Of a DNA stretch of 64,000 nucleotides, positions 35,137 through 43,156 are shown one piece after another; position 1 is the stretch's first letter; each line of letters opens with the position of its first letter. A model generated the notes under the pieces. The model searched no databases and was not told the DNA's origin. It worked only from the letters and a program-made list of their open reading frames with translations. A program made the position numbers and the translations under genes. The stretch comes from Pseudoalteromonas sp. EB27 (lineage in GTDB: Bacteria; Pseudomonadota; Gammaproteobacteria; Enterobacterales; Alteromonadaceae), in NCBI RefSeq assembly GCF_001974875.1, contig NZ_MTQD01000004.1, positions 124,001-188,000 on the forward strand, read 5' to 3'.

Positions 35137-35529
35137 AACGAGGCTGCAGAATAACTCCTATAGCCAAATTCAATTAATTAGTTTCTTTAATTAACTCTAA
35201 GCATTTTAATGCAATGTGTAATAAATGTATTACCCATTAAAAATGGCTGTTTTCTTAAAAAAGTAATTCTACAATCTCAATGCTTACATGAGGGGCTGAT
35301 AATAACTTGTCGTAATGTGTAGCAAAAAGAACTAAGCAAACAGTTAGTAGTCGCTTGTTAGTAGTTTATACCACTAACCTCACGTAGAAATTTTTAATAA
35401 AAACAAACCTAACCCGCCGAATAAAGTTAAAAATACCACCAACATTATAATCAGCGTTTTGGATTCACCTAATGATTGCATTAATCCCATTTCAGTCGGT
35501 AATACTTGCTCAAGCAGACTTGGCTGTTT
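35137..35529. repeat. Duplicated block B, copy 1 (about 393 bp)
   Basis: The block begins AACGAGGCTGCAGAATAACTCC and includes most of the small gene at 35380 (its C-terminal 50 codons). It is repeated with about 90-95 % identity by eye at 37741-38137. Its first 22 bases resemble the start of spacer repeat A, so A and B may share an origin. Confidence 0.88.
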
Positions 35530-35556
35530 AATTTTGTTTTTTTGACCTCTATCCAT
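35380..35556 (-). CDS. Very small single-helix membrane protein
   Basis: 58 residues if started at ATG 35556 (GGAA nine bases upstream); ATG 35565 gives 61. A polar N-terminus is followed by one hydrophobic helix (LIIMLVVFLTLFGGLGLFLL) at the C-terminus. A second copy of its last 50 codons lies in block B2 without a start. Unknown function; size and anchor are reminiscent of small toxins or regulators, but there is no further support. Confidence 0.5.
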   Translation of the reverse strand: MDRGQKNKIKQPSLLEQVLPTEMGLMQSLGESKTLIIMLVVFLTLFGGLGLFLLKIST

Positions 35557-35584
35557 AATACACATTCCATATAACTAATACTGC

Positions 35585-35728
35585 TAACGAGCTTGTAAAT
35601 TAACTCGTTTTTTATTTGTTTTTATTGATAAACAAACCATAGCTGAGTTCCTATTTTGGTTCAATCTTTTACTGTATTTCACGTGGAATATAAAAAGAGT
35701 TAGCTGTTGTTTTAATTGGCGTTTTGGA
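35585..35728. repeat. Island spacer repeat A, copy 4
   Basis: A full-length copy from TAACGAGCTTGTAAATTAAC to TTGTTTTAATTGGCGTTTTGG. An AACGAG...CTCGTT inverted pair with a following T-run marks the left end. It is located upstream of the 35380 gene. Confidence 0.85.
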
Positions 35729-36147
35729 ATGAGTTACGAGTGCTTGAGTGTCTTTATTTTAGGTTAAAAGGGCTTTCCCTTTTCAGTACATCGTGTTTTG
35801 CAGCTTTTCTATATTATGAACAGGGCAATACAGTTGCCATTGCGTAAAATAAAGGCATTCACATTCGTTTTACCCTGTAAGGTCAATTTATTCATATCTT
35901 TATTGACCGTATTATTCCGATTTTTATTTAAAGGAAAGCAGACTTAACAAAGCCGAGTTGTTTAACATTTTTTAATAAAAATTGTTGTCGTCTATCGGGT
36001 TACCTATTACTACTTTCATCTTGTCAACGTAGCTCAGCTTTTTTGCGTGATACACTTTCATGGATTCAACCTAACTCACTGCTATCATTAATTATTTCCG
36101 TAAAGTTAGAATGGGTGTCATCCTAACTTATTTCGTAAATGGTTTTA
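35729..36147. other. Non-coding island sequence with terminal hairpin
   Basis: No reading frame of note. At 36105-36127 the arms GTTAGAATG and CATCCTAAC form a nine-base stem with one mismatch. The same hairpin sequence follows repeat A copy 6 at 39728-39750. It lies 20 bp from the 3' end of the next minus-strand gene. Confidence 0.55.
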
Positions 36148-36546
36148 TTATGTAACGTCACCGTCAAGTCCAAATTTTTTCCTGTTCAAAACTAGCGCTG
36201 CCATCAGAGTTACTCCTAGCACTGTACCAACAGGGAACATGAAGAGTAACAATGTTGAATATATCATTAGTGCCCAAAAAAGCCACTCAGTTCGATAGTT
36301 TAAGCCCACAACGGAAAATGTTAAAAAGCAAAGCGCAACTAAAAATAAGATGAACCCTGTTATTGTAGACAAAGCTGTTGATGACATTTCTTCTTGTGAT
36401 ATTTTAGGTTCATTATTTCCAAACAGCGTTATCTCTTGAAATGAAGATGACATAATTAAATACGAATCAACAATTCCCCAAAGTGGTGCCCAGAAAAGCA
36501 ATAATCCCAAAACTGCGACGTATTTCCCTATAGTTTCCTTGTTCAT
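36148..36546 (-). CDS. Small polytopic membrane protein, MotA/TolQ/ExbB-like in pattern
   Basis: ATG 36546 has AGGAG spaced five bases; ATG 36549 overlaps it. 132 residues with hydrophobic segments at about 9-30, 58-80, 85-102 and 103-120. The segment STITGFILFLVALCF and the ALSTI pattern recall the short proton-channel-like proteins often carried on gene cassettes. The similarity is impressionistic. It is bounded by the hairpin at 36105-36127 (3') and spacer repeat A copy 5 (5'). Confidence 0.55.
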   Translation of the reverse strand: MNKETIGKYVAVLGLLLFWAPLWGIVDSYLIMSSSFQEITLFGNNEPKISQEEMSSTALSTITGFILFLVALCFLTFSVVGLNYRTEWLFWALMIYSTLLLFMFPVGTVLGVTLMAALVLNRKKFGLDGDVT

Positions 36547-36568
36547 CATCTCTCCTCACGTAGTTATA

Positions 36569-36712
36569 TAACGAACCTGTAGATTAACTCGTTTTTTATT
36601 TGTTTTTATTGATAAATAAACCATAGCTGAGTTCCTATTTTGGTTCAATCGATTACTGTACTTTTACGCAGAATATAAAGAAGTGTTTGATTTTGTTTTA
36701 ATTGGCGTTTTG
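36569..36712. repeat. Island spacer repeat A, copy 5
   Basis: Full-length copy from TAACGAACCTGTAGATTAAC to TTGTTTTAATTGGCGTTTTGG. It runs directly into the IS110-type transposase remnant on its right. Confidence 0.85.
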
Positions 36713-37044
36713 GAAAGTATTACTGGAAATTTGGTATGGTTGTCTTTTTTACTCTTTGTAGAATGAGCAGGATTATCTGTGCGTTATTTATTTGGGGCTA
36801 AAGCATCGTTAATTGACCACGATAGTTGGCAGCAAAAAGTCAAAGGAAAACCTCATAATACCATCATCAAATCATTGGCATTTAAGTAAATACAAATCCT
36901 ATTTAGGTCCTGGAAAACACATACGCCCTACGATGAATCAACTTACTTAACTGCATTAAAAAGTAAGGGATCCCCCCAATTAAAATTTGCGGTGGAAAGT
37001 GAGCTTTAGCGCTTGCTGTCCACCTCAGGGCGTGTTGTTATATG
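36686..37044 (+). mobile_element. IS110-type element remnant, copy 1
   Basis: 359 bp ending CCACCTCAGGGCGTGTTGTTATAT, repeated at 38135-38494. It contains the decayed transposase C-terminus described separately. The 5' two thirds of a normal IS110-family element is missing. Confidence 0.75.
36779..37009 (+). pseudogene. C-terminal fragment of an IS110-family transposase
   Basis: The plus-strand frame reads RYLFGAKASLIDHDSWQQ, then KGKPHNTIIKSLAFK, a stop (TAA at 36887-36889), then IQILFRSWKTHTPYDESTY and LTALKSKGSPQLKFAVESEL. The pattern H-x-x-I-I-x-x-LAFK-W-I-R-I-LF-x-CW-K...PYDE is the C-terminal signature of a group of IS110-family transposases, where Trp stands at the stop position. With no start region and an internal stop it is inactive. 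Confidence 0.75.
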
Positions 37045-37052
37045 TTCGTTAT

Positions 37053-37634
37053 TCAACAAGATAATTCTTTTTTTGCTGATTTCACCGCTGAAACTAGTTG
37101 TTCGTAACCATATTTAGCCATAAGAGCCTGCACGTAGCCTTGGCAAACTGTTCTTTCTGGTTCCCACGATAAATGCTCAGATTCGTTAATTTGAGAACTA
37201 GCAATACTCTGCACTTCACTAATTTCATAGCGCTCATCACCTGTTAGTTTATTTGCTCTAATTTTTGGTAAAGGTCTTTGCAAAGAAAAAATTTCTTTAC
37301 CACCATCGATGATGGTATTTGATCGAGTGTCAAATAAAACCATTTTCCATTTTTTTAATTTTAAATCAACGGAAAGTGAGGGAATAATACAATCAGAAAT
37401 TAAGCTAGAAACAGTGAGGGAATCATTCGCTTTAGCTGATGACTTTATCTCTTTAAAAATACTTGAATTAAACTTAACCAATCGGTCACTACGCACAAAT
37501 TTAGCTTTATTGCTATCTCTCAGCCTAAATTCAAGATCTGTAAACAACCTTGAGGAATTTATCATTTTTTCTGATAACTCTCTAAATTCAGATTCAGATA
37601 AGTTTTTTCTATTTGCATGTTTTTTTAAAACCAT
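37053..37634 (-). CDS. Hypothetical protein
   Basis: 193 residues from ATG 37634 (TTG 37646 is in frame but GGAGG is spaced for the ATG). The N-terminal third is strongly helical and charged (KKHANRKNLSESEFRELSEKM). The rest is soluble and mixed, with two Cys, and ends KSAKKELSC. I do not recognise a family. It sits between IS110 remnant copy 1 (3' side) and a C-rich tract plus block B2 (5' side), so it may be a cassette or recently moved gene. Confidence 0.6.
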   Translation of the reverse strand: MVLKKHANRKNLSESEFRELSEKMINSSRLFTDLEFRLRDSNKAKFVRSDRLVKFNSSIFKEIKSSAKANDSLTVSSLISDCIIPSLSVDLKLKKWKMVLFDTRSNTIIDGGKEIFSLQRPLPKIRANKLTGDERYEISEVQSIASSQINESEHLSWEPERTVCQGYVQALMAKYGYEQLVSAVKSAKKELSC

Positions 37635-37635
37635 A

Positions 37636-37661
37636 ATGCCCTCCAATTAACGATAAATGGA
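37636..37661. promoter_or_regulatory. Inverted repeat overlapping the ribosome-binding site of the 37053 gene
   Basis: On the minus strand CTCCATTTATCG is followed by TTAATTGGAG, so the GGAG of the ribosome-binding site can pair with an upstream CTCC. This could mask the site or serve as an operator; evidence is limited to the pairing. Confidence 0.3.
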
Positions 37662-37740
37662 GTTTACACCGTACATCCTGCACTTACAACCCCCCCCATT
37701 TAATATACACCCCCCAATTTAAAAAAAGGTAAGGGCATAC

Positions 37741-38137
37741 AACGAGACTGTAGAATAACTCCTAATAGCCAAATTCAATTAAATAATGAGTTTCTTAATT
37801 AACTCTAAGCATTTTAATACAATATGTAATAAATGTATTACCCATTAAACAGGCTGTTTTCTTAAAAAGAGTAATTCTACAATCTAAACGCCCGCATAAG
37901 GGGCTGATAATAACTTGTAGTAATGTGTAGCAAAGAGAACTAAGCAAACAGTTAGTAGTCGCTTGTAAGTGGTTTATACCACTAACCTCACGTAGAAATT
38001 TTTAATAAAAACAAACCTAACCCGCCGGATAAAGTTAAAAATACCACCAACATTATAATCAGCGTTTTGGATTCACCTAATGATTGCATTAATCCCATTT
38101 CAGTCGGTAATACTTGCTCAAGCAGACTTGGCTGTTT
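37741..38137. repeat. Duplicated block B, copy 2 (truncated small gene inside)
   Basis: Begins AACGAGACTGTAGAATAACTCC and matches 35137-35529. At 38129-38140 it is joined directly to the tail of spacer repeat A and the second IS110 remnant, deleting the start of the small membrane-protein gene. Confidence 0.88.
37984..38137 (-). pseudogene. Truncated copy of the small membrane-protein gene
   Basis: The last 50 codons of the 35380 gene are repeated with few changes, including the hydrophobic helix (one Phe to Ser type change near the glycine pair). Its N-terminus is replaced by repeat sequence and no start with a ribosome-binding site remains. Confidence 0.7.
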
Positions 38138-38494
38138 GATGTTGTTTTAATTGGCATTTTGGAAAGTATTACTGAAAAATTTAGTGTGGGTACCTTTTTT
38201 ATTCTTTCTAGGATGAGCTGGATTACCTGTGCGTTATTTATTTTAGGCTAAAGCACCGTTAATTGACCACGATAGTTGGCAGCAAGAAGTCAAAGGAAAA
38301 CCTCATAATACCATCATCAAATCATTGGCATTTAAGTAGATACGAATCCTATTTAGGTGCTGGAAAACACATACGCCCTACGATGAATCAACTTACTTAA
38401 CTGCATTAAAAAGTAAGGGATCACCGCTGTTAAAGTTTGCGGTGGAAAGTAAGCTTTTGCGCTTGCTGTCCACCTCAGGGCGTGTTGTTATATG
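38135..38494 (+). mobile_element. IS110-type element remnant, copy 2
   Basis: 360 bp matching 36686-37044. The transposase frame (38229-38459) carries the same interrupted codon (TAG at 38337-38339, TAA in copy 1) plus a further stop early on (TTT-TAG). The C-terminal SKGSPLLKFAVESK is recognisable. It ends CCACCTCAGGGCGTGTTGTTATAT just after the 3' end of the next minus-strand gene. Confidence 0.75.
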
Positions 38495-38510
38495 ACTTTT
38501 ACGTTTTAAA

Positions 38511-38918
38511 TTATGACCACAATATATGAACTTTAACCTTGTAGGTTTGCCAATTTATTTGAACCCAGCCACCTACAGCGTTCTCTTCTCCAGGGTATAT
38601 TTCATATTCACTAATAAACTCTGTTATAGATATTGGGTTGTTATCCTTTAACCGTTTTGAGTTACTTATCCAATTTTTGAGATTTGTCTCAGTACTAGTA
38701 AACTCCATATCATATGTTCGATTGAATCCACCGCCATACATTTCTATATTAAAGTCTTTAATATTTTCAGGTAAACCTGCTAGTCCACCTCAAGATAAAG
38801 TGTGCTTAATAGAGTCATTTACTCGCCAAGGGAACATATAGCTTGAAGTTTCATACCAAAGCATTCCCATAACAAGAACAACCAATATGAAGAAACTCCA
38901 CAATAATTTTTTTAGCAC
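38511..38918 (-). pseudogene. Small secreted/anchored protein interrupted by an in-frame TGA
   Basis: From GTG 38918, with AGGGA six bases upstream, the frame reads MLKKLLWSFFILVVLVMGML, an N-terminal membrane or signal helix. It continues WYETSSYMFPWRV, then meets TGA at 38790-38792, and resumes in the same frame as GGLAGLPENIKDFNIEMYGG to a stop at 38511. Length without the stop would be 135 residues. The downstream half alone could start at ATG 38741 (76 residues) but would lack the helix. A recent nonsense mutation or a sequencing error explains it best. No family recognised. Confidence 0.75.
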
Positions 38919-39036
38919 GGAACATCCCTAGTCATATAAACGCCGTTTTAAGCGGCAAATTGCAGTTAGCTAAAATAAGTGAGGCACGAAAAAAAAGCCA
39001 ACTGTAATTTGTCCTTGTTTAACAGCTTCTTATGCA

Positions 39037-39552
39037 TTAATTGCACTTGGTTTCACCGCCCCAATTGTCAGTGAGTTTTGCTTGGTAATAAACTTGCGCC
39101 CACGATGGTCTTTCAAGTTTTAAATTATTCGGGCTGTAAATAATCTGACTTAGACAACCGCCGAAAACAAAACCAGAAGACGATAATGTAACAAAAACAT
39201 TACCTTTATATAGTTCTATTTCTGAAGCTCCAACGACCGATAACAGATTTAAATATTCAAGGTATCGTGTTTGCGTAAGCTTATACTCTGATAAAATACG
39301 CACGAATGATACATAATAGCCATATTGCTTTGCCCATCCCTTATCATATAACTGATATTCACCTAAGCGATCATTTCCAACCTTAAATTTTTGGAGAAAC
39401 TTTGAGTCATCAGTGATCATTTCGCGTAGCTGAGTGTATTGCAGTTTGTGCTCAGAGAATTTGGTCTCAAGCTCTTTATCGGTCAAAGCTGAATCAATGT
39501 TTTTACTACATGACGTTAAAGAGACAATTAACAATATAAAAAATATGCGCAC
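39037..39552 (-). CDS. Hypothetical lipoprotein
   Basis: 171 residues from GTG 39552 with GGAG spaced five bases. The signal MRIFFILLIVSLTSC has a lipobox (LTSC) with Cys15 as the likely lipidated residue. The mature part is soluble and helical at first (LTDKELETKFSEHKLQYTQL), with two more Cys (GGCLSQ and the terminal TKCN) that may form a disulfide. Unknown family. Spacer repeat A copy 6 begins 18 bp before the start. Confidence 0.65.
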   Translation of the reverse strand: MRIFFILLIVSLTSCSKNIDSALTDKELETKFSEHKLQYTQLREMITDDSKFLQKFKVGNDRLGEYQLYDKGWAKQYGYYVSFVRILSEYKLTQTRYLEYLNLLSVVGASEIELYKGNVFVTLSSSGFVFGGCLSQIIYSPNNLKLERPSWAQVYYQAKLTDNWGGETKCN

Positions 39553-39569
39553 TGACTCTCCTTAATGCA

Positions 39570-39710
39570 TAACGAGCCTGTAGATTAACTCGTTTTTTTA
39601 TTTGTTTTTATTGATAAACAAACCATAGCTGAGTTCATATTTAGGTTCAATCGATTGCTGTGTTTTTACGTAGAGTAAAATTGTTTTATGTTGTTTTAAT
39701 TGGCATTTTT
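39570..39710. repeat. Island spacer repeat A, copy 6
   Basis: Full-length copy from TAACGAGCCTGTAGATTAAC to TTGTTTTAATTGGCATTTTTG, followed at 39728-39750 by the GTTAGAATG...CATTCTCAC hairpin shared with 36105-36127. It invades the end of the Rof-like gene. Confidence 0.85.
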
Positions 39711-39997
39711 GAGGGGTTACTGGAAAAGTTAGAATGGGTATCATTCTCACTTTTTTCAAAATTCACATGGTCAAAGTATGGGTTTTTCTCTCGCGCTTTA
39801 AGTACGCTGATTGTAGTTAGCACAATGAGTTGCAACTCGCTATTTACGCTAACAACTATGCATTCGTCTCTATTAGCATTGCGCTTTGTGTCAGTTGCTA
39901 CGCCACATACACCATCGCCATTTTTTAATATAAGCTCAATGCTTAAATGGTGCATACAGGCAATTTCGATGTAGTCGTATTGGTTGCAACTAATCAT
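39686..39997 (-). CDS. rof: Rof (YaeO)-like Rho-binding antiterminator with repeat-derived C-terminus
   Basis: 103 residues, GAGG upstream of ATG 39997. The first 80 residues follow E. coli Rof: ISCNQYDYIEIACMHHLSIEL matches its CDDYDNLELACQHHL region, then a second block ending LQLIVLTTISVLKARE. Rof binds Rho and reduces termination. The final 22 or so residues (from about EKSEND) are encoded by the spacer-repeat hairpin and repeat A tail rather than by rof-like sequence, so the natural C-terminus was lost when the repeat arrived. The conserved core appears intact. Confidence 0.8.
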   Translation of the reverse strand: MISCNQYDYIEIACMHHLSIELILKNGDGVCGVATDTKRNANRDECIVVSVNSELQLIVLTTISVLKAREKNPYFDHVNFEKSENDTHSNFSSNPSKMPIKTT

Positions 39998-40014
39998 AAC
40001 GTCCTCTTTATATG

Positions 40015-40854
40015 TTATTTAGTCGGTTTAAAAACCATTAAAAAAGCAATAACAACAAGGTTGGCTATATACCAAAGATCTTTAATTACAAACTGCCCTA
40101 AGCGTTCCAATAAAGTGGAAGAACTAAATGCACCGGTTGCGGTAATTAAGAACGTTTGGGTCATCATAAATACGCTTAAACACGCTAAGCCACTTACAAT
40201 AATTAGCTTTTTATTATTTAAAAATAGCCCTAAGCCCAATAACACAGCAAATAATACATCAAACCCGCCAATCACGTTAGATGCACCTTGTACGCTAAAT
40301 ACCGTGTATAACCACGACATAAACGGTGAGGTTTCTACTAAACTTACAATGCCTTTTGCTTCAAACTCGTAAAACTTCATGCCGCCGATCCACAGTAAAA
40401 CCATAGCAACCGGTATAAAGTTTAAAAGTACGTGTTGTTTGTCGGTAAGTTTGTCTTTATAAAACAAAAACAAATACAAAGGCACTACTGCAAAGTATTT
40501 AATTATGCCCTGCCCACTACCAATGATTGGAAAGCCACCAAGTTGCGCCATCCAACGGTTACTGGCAAACAAGGTAAGTAATGCAACCAAACTTATAATT
40601 GCTGCAAGTAAAAGTGCTGGCGTAGGTTTCATTAGTTTAAGGCGAGCGATCACGGTGGCAAACGCTAAGGCAATCATAAAGGAGCCACTAATTAAACCTA
40701 ACGCAGATACAGACATTAGTGAATCAACGCCGTAAAAACTAAACGTAGCCGTTAACGTATTAGGGTTTGCCCCTAACGCAAACGATAAGCCAAGTAACAA
40801 AAAGCTACTCGCTAATAAAAAAGTAATCACGTTGTTGGTTAGTTTTAAGTTCAT
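40015..40854 (-). CDS. DUF417 (YkgB/RclC-like) membrane protein
   Basis: 279 residues with about eight hydrophobic segments. The second half has the DUF417 pattern VLLWIGGMKFYEFEAKGIV then ETSPFMSWLYTVFSVQGASN, as in E. coli YkgB/RclC, a reactive-chlorine-response protein. Here an extra N-terminal membrane part of about 120 residues precedes it. The start codon at 40854 has only a weak ribosome-binding site. Specific function unknown; there is no RclR-type regulator next to it. Confidence 0.75.
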   Translation of the reverse strand: MNLKLTNNVITFLLASSFLLLGLSFALGANPNTLTATFSFYGVDSLMSVSALGLISGSFMIALAFATVIARLKLMKPTPALLLAAIISLVALLTLFASNRWMAQLGGFPIIGSGQGIIKYFAVVPLYLFLFYKDKLTDKQHVLLNFIPVAMVLLWIGGMKFYEFEAKGIVSLVETSPFMSWLYTVFSVQGASNVIGGFDVLFAVLLGLGLFLNNKKLIIVSGLACLSVFMMTQTFLITATGAFSSSTLLERLGQFVIKDLWYIANLVVIAFLMVFKPTK

Positions 40855-41138
40855 TGTATTTCCAAGTATTCGTTAAGACTTACAAAGACCTTACGAACCT
40901 ATAAAACAATTCAAGCTAACTCTTAAAAAATAAGAGTTGATTAAGCACAACGTAAGCTCTCATCGGGTAACTTAATTATTCATTTAGTTTATGGTTTATT
41001 ACCTCTTTATTAATAAAATTAAATAAGTTTAATTTTCATATGATGTGTGTCATTTTTTTTATTATTAAATGAAGTAGAATAACGTTGCCTTTTCAATACA
41101 CTGAATGCATGCATTTCTAAAACTTAGGGACATTTTTA
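40855..41138. other. Divergent spacer with a perfect 8-bp hairpin
   Basis: Arms AACTCTTA (40918-40925) and TAAGAGTT (40931-40938) enclose five A. It lies in the 5' region of the DUF417 gene and could be a leader hairpin or operator. The remainder is AT-rich promoter DNA for two divergent genes. Confidence 0.4.
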
Positions 41139-42605
41139 ATGAAAGGTAGTGATATTCGAGTTACCTCTGGACTGATTTCTATAGCCATTGTTTTATTACT
41201 TTGGTTTGCTGTACCGCCTCCGCAAGGTGTTACCGAAAACGCATGGCATTTGCTCGCTTTATTTATTGGTACTGTAGTTGCCATTATTGGTAAAGCAATG
41301 CCTATCGGCGCCATTGCTATTTTAGCTATTACCTCTGTTGCATTAACGGGCGTAACTAATGACAGCCCATCTGGCGCTATTAAAGATGCATTAAGTGGCT
41401 TTTCTAATTCATTAATTTGGCTGATTGGTATTGCTATTATTATTTCTCGGGGTTTAGCTAAAACCGGTTTAGGTAATCGTATTGGCTATAATTTCATTTC
41501 TTTTTTTGGTAAAAAAACTATTGGTATTGGCTATGCACTCGCGCTGTCTGAACTTGTTATAGCGCCTGTGACGCCAAGTAATACCGCGCGAGGCGGCGCT
41601 ATTATTCACCCAATTATGAAGTCGATAGCAACAAGCTTTGGCTCGTCTCCTGAGGAAGGCACATCTCGTAAAATTGGGCACTACCTTGCTTTGGTGAGCT
41701 ACCATATAAACCCTATTACATCAGCTATGTTTATTACGGCAACTGCGCCAAACCCTCTAATTGTAAAGCTGATTGCTGATGCTACCGGTGCAAATATTAG
41801 TATTACTTGGAGTACATGGGCGCTGGCAGCGCTTGTTCCTGGTTTGCTATGTATTGCCCTTGTCCCTTTGGTTGTTTATGCCATTTACCCACCTGAAGTG
41901 AAAAGTACACCCGATGCTAAAACCTACGCAGAATCTAAATTAACTGAAATGGGCCCAATGAGTTATAGCGAAAAAATAATGGTGGGTGTTTTTGCTATGC
42001 TGCTTGTTTTATGGGCCGGCGTACCCGCAATGATTTTAGGAGCTGAGTACGCGGTTAATACTACCGCAGTGGCTTTTTTAGGTTTGTCGGTTTTATTAGT
42101 AACGGGTGTATTAAGCTGGGACGATGTACTTAAAGAAAAGTCTGCGTGGGATACCGTTGTTTGGTTTTCAGCATTAGTAATGATGGCCACTTTTTTAAAT
42201 AAACTAGGTTTGGTAACGTGGTTTTCAACGCTTGTTGAGAGCAACATTGCGCAATTGGGCTTTGACTGGATTGTATCGGCTATTATATTGGTAGCTGTGT
42301 ATTTTTATGCTCATTACTTTTTTGCCAGTACCACAGCACATATTACTGCTATGTTTGCCGCATTTTACGCCGCAGGTTTAGCGCTTGGCGCTCCACCTTT
42401 ATTTTTAGGTTTACTGTTAGCTGGCGCTTCATCACTGATGATGTCGTTAACGCATTACGCAACAGGCACATCCCCTATCGTGTTTGGCTCAGGCTATGTA
42501 TCATTAAAAGACTGGTGGGTAATGGGCCTTATAATGAGTATTATTAATTTAAGTGTATGGGGAATTATTGGCGGGCTTTGGTGGAAAGCACTTGGGTATT
42601 GGTAG
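41139..42605 (+). CDS. DASS-family dicarboxylate/anion transporter (CitT/2-oxoglutarate-malate type)
   Basis: 488 residues with about twelve hydrophobic helices and AGGGA upstream. The first SNT motif of the DASS family is seen in LSELVIAPVTPSNTARGGAI, and a second in the LTHYATGTSPIVFGSGY region near residue 445. The TPSNTARGG and ASSLMMSLTHYATG forms are those of the plant plastid and E. coli CitT/TtdT/YbhI branch, which exchange di- and tricarboxylates across the inner membrane. Exact substrate not determinable; stand-alone gene. Confidence 0.9.
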   Translation: MKGSDIRVTSGLISIAIVLLLWFAVPPPQGVTENAWHLLALFIGTVVAIIGKAMPIGAIAILAITSVALTGVTNDSPSGAIKDALSGFSNSLIWLIGIAIIISRGLAKTGLGNRIGYNFISFFGKKTIGIGYALALSELVIAPVTPSNTARGGAIIHPIMKSIATSFGSSPEEGTSRKIGHYLALVSYHINPITSAMFITATAPNPLIVKLIADATGANISITWSTWALAALVPGLLCIALVPLVVYAIYPPEVKSTPDAKTYAESKLTEMGPMSYSEKIMVGVFAMLLVLWAGVPAMILGAEYAVNTTAVAFLGLSVLLVTGVLSWDDVLKEKSAWDTVVWFSALVMMATFLNKLGLVTWFSTLVESNIAQLGFDWIVSAIILVAVYFYAHYFFASTTAHITAMFAAFYAAGLALGAPPLFLGLLLAGASSLMMSLTHYATGTSPIVFGSGYVSLKDWWVMGLIMSIINLSVWGIIGGLWWKALGYW

Positions 42606-42676
42606 TATTGCCTTTGTTAGTTTGGCTTGCACATTTAATACTGCGCACTTGAGTTTAGAACAAGTTCAAGTGCTTC

Positions 42677-42703
42677 AGCCCTAAAAATATAAACATTAGG
42701 GCT
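42677..42703 (+). terminator. Weak terminator after the DASS gene
   Basis: AGCCCTAA (42677-42684) pairs with TTAGGGCT (42696-42703) around an 11-base loop. Only GTT follows, so termination may be partial. Confidence 0.5.
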
Positions 42704-42719
42704 GTTAGAAGGGAGCATT

Positions 42720-43154
42720 ATGGTTTTTAAATTCATAAAGGCAGCATATTCAGACCGAGACTACTTATTAAGCCTCAGAAAACTGACTATGGTTGAACAC
42801 TTAGAAAATGCCGGGTTATTTTTAACTGATCAACAGCATGTTTTAAGGCTTGATGATCAATATGATTGCTCTCACCTTATAGTTATAAATGAGGTACAAA
42901 TTGGTACTTTAAAATACCAAACGCACGCTCAATACATTGAAATAATGCAATTACAAATACATCCATTGCATCAAAATAAAGGGTATGGGAGAGCTGTTAT
43001 TGAACAAGTTATTACAAGTGCGCAATCAAAACCCATTAAACTCACTGTGCTTAAAAACAACCCAGCATTAGGACTTTATAAGCGGCTGGGTTTTACTATA
43101 ACTGATGAGAATAATTACGAGTACTACATGCAAACGCGGGCTACTCGTAGCTAA
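42720..43154 (+). CDS. GNAT-family N-acetyltransferase
   Basis: 144 residues with GGGAG before the ATG. The acetyl-CoA-binding motif A is clear: QLQIHPLHQNKGYGRAVIEQ, followed by LTVLKNNPALGLYKRLGF, the terminal N-P-A-x-x-L-Y-x-x-x-GF pattern. A stand-alone acetyltransferase of unknown acceptor (protein, amine or antibiotic-like). Confidence 0.88.
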   Translation: MVFKFIKAAYSDRDYLLSLRKLTMVEHLENAGLFLTDQQHVLRLDDQYDCSHLIVINEVQIGTLKYQTHAQYIEIMQLQIHPLHQNKGYGRAVIEQVITSAQSKPIKLTVLKNNPALGLYKRLGFTITDENNYEYYMQTRATRS

Positions 43155-43156
43155 AA

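Noticed and set aside
35585..35620. AACGAG...CTCGTT-T-run of the spacer repeat as a plus-strand terminator
   Set aside because: The six-base stem with a 12-base loop is weak and there are no plus-strand genes for it to end.
38790..38792. Selenocysteine reading of the in-frame TGA
   Set aside because: No selenoprotein family resemblance and no convincing hairpin directly downstream; a nonsense change or sequencing error is simpler.
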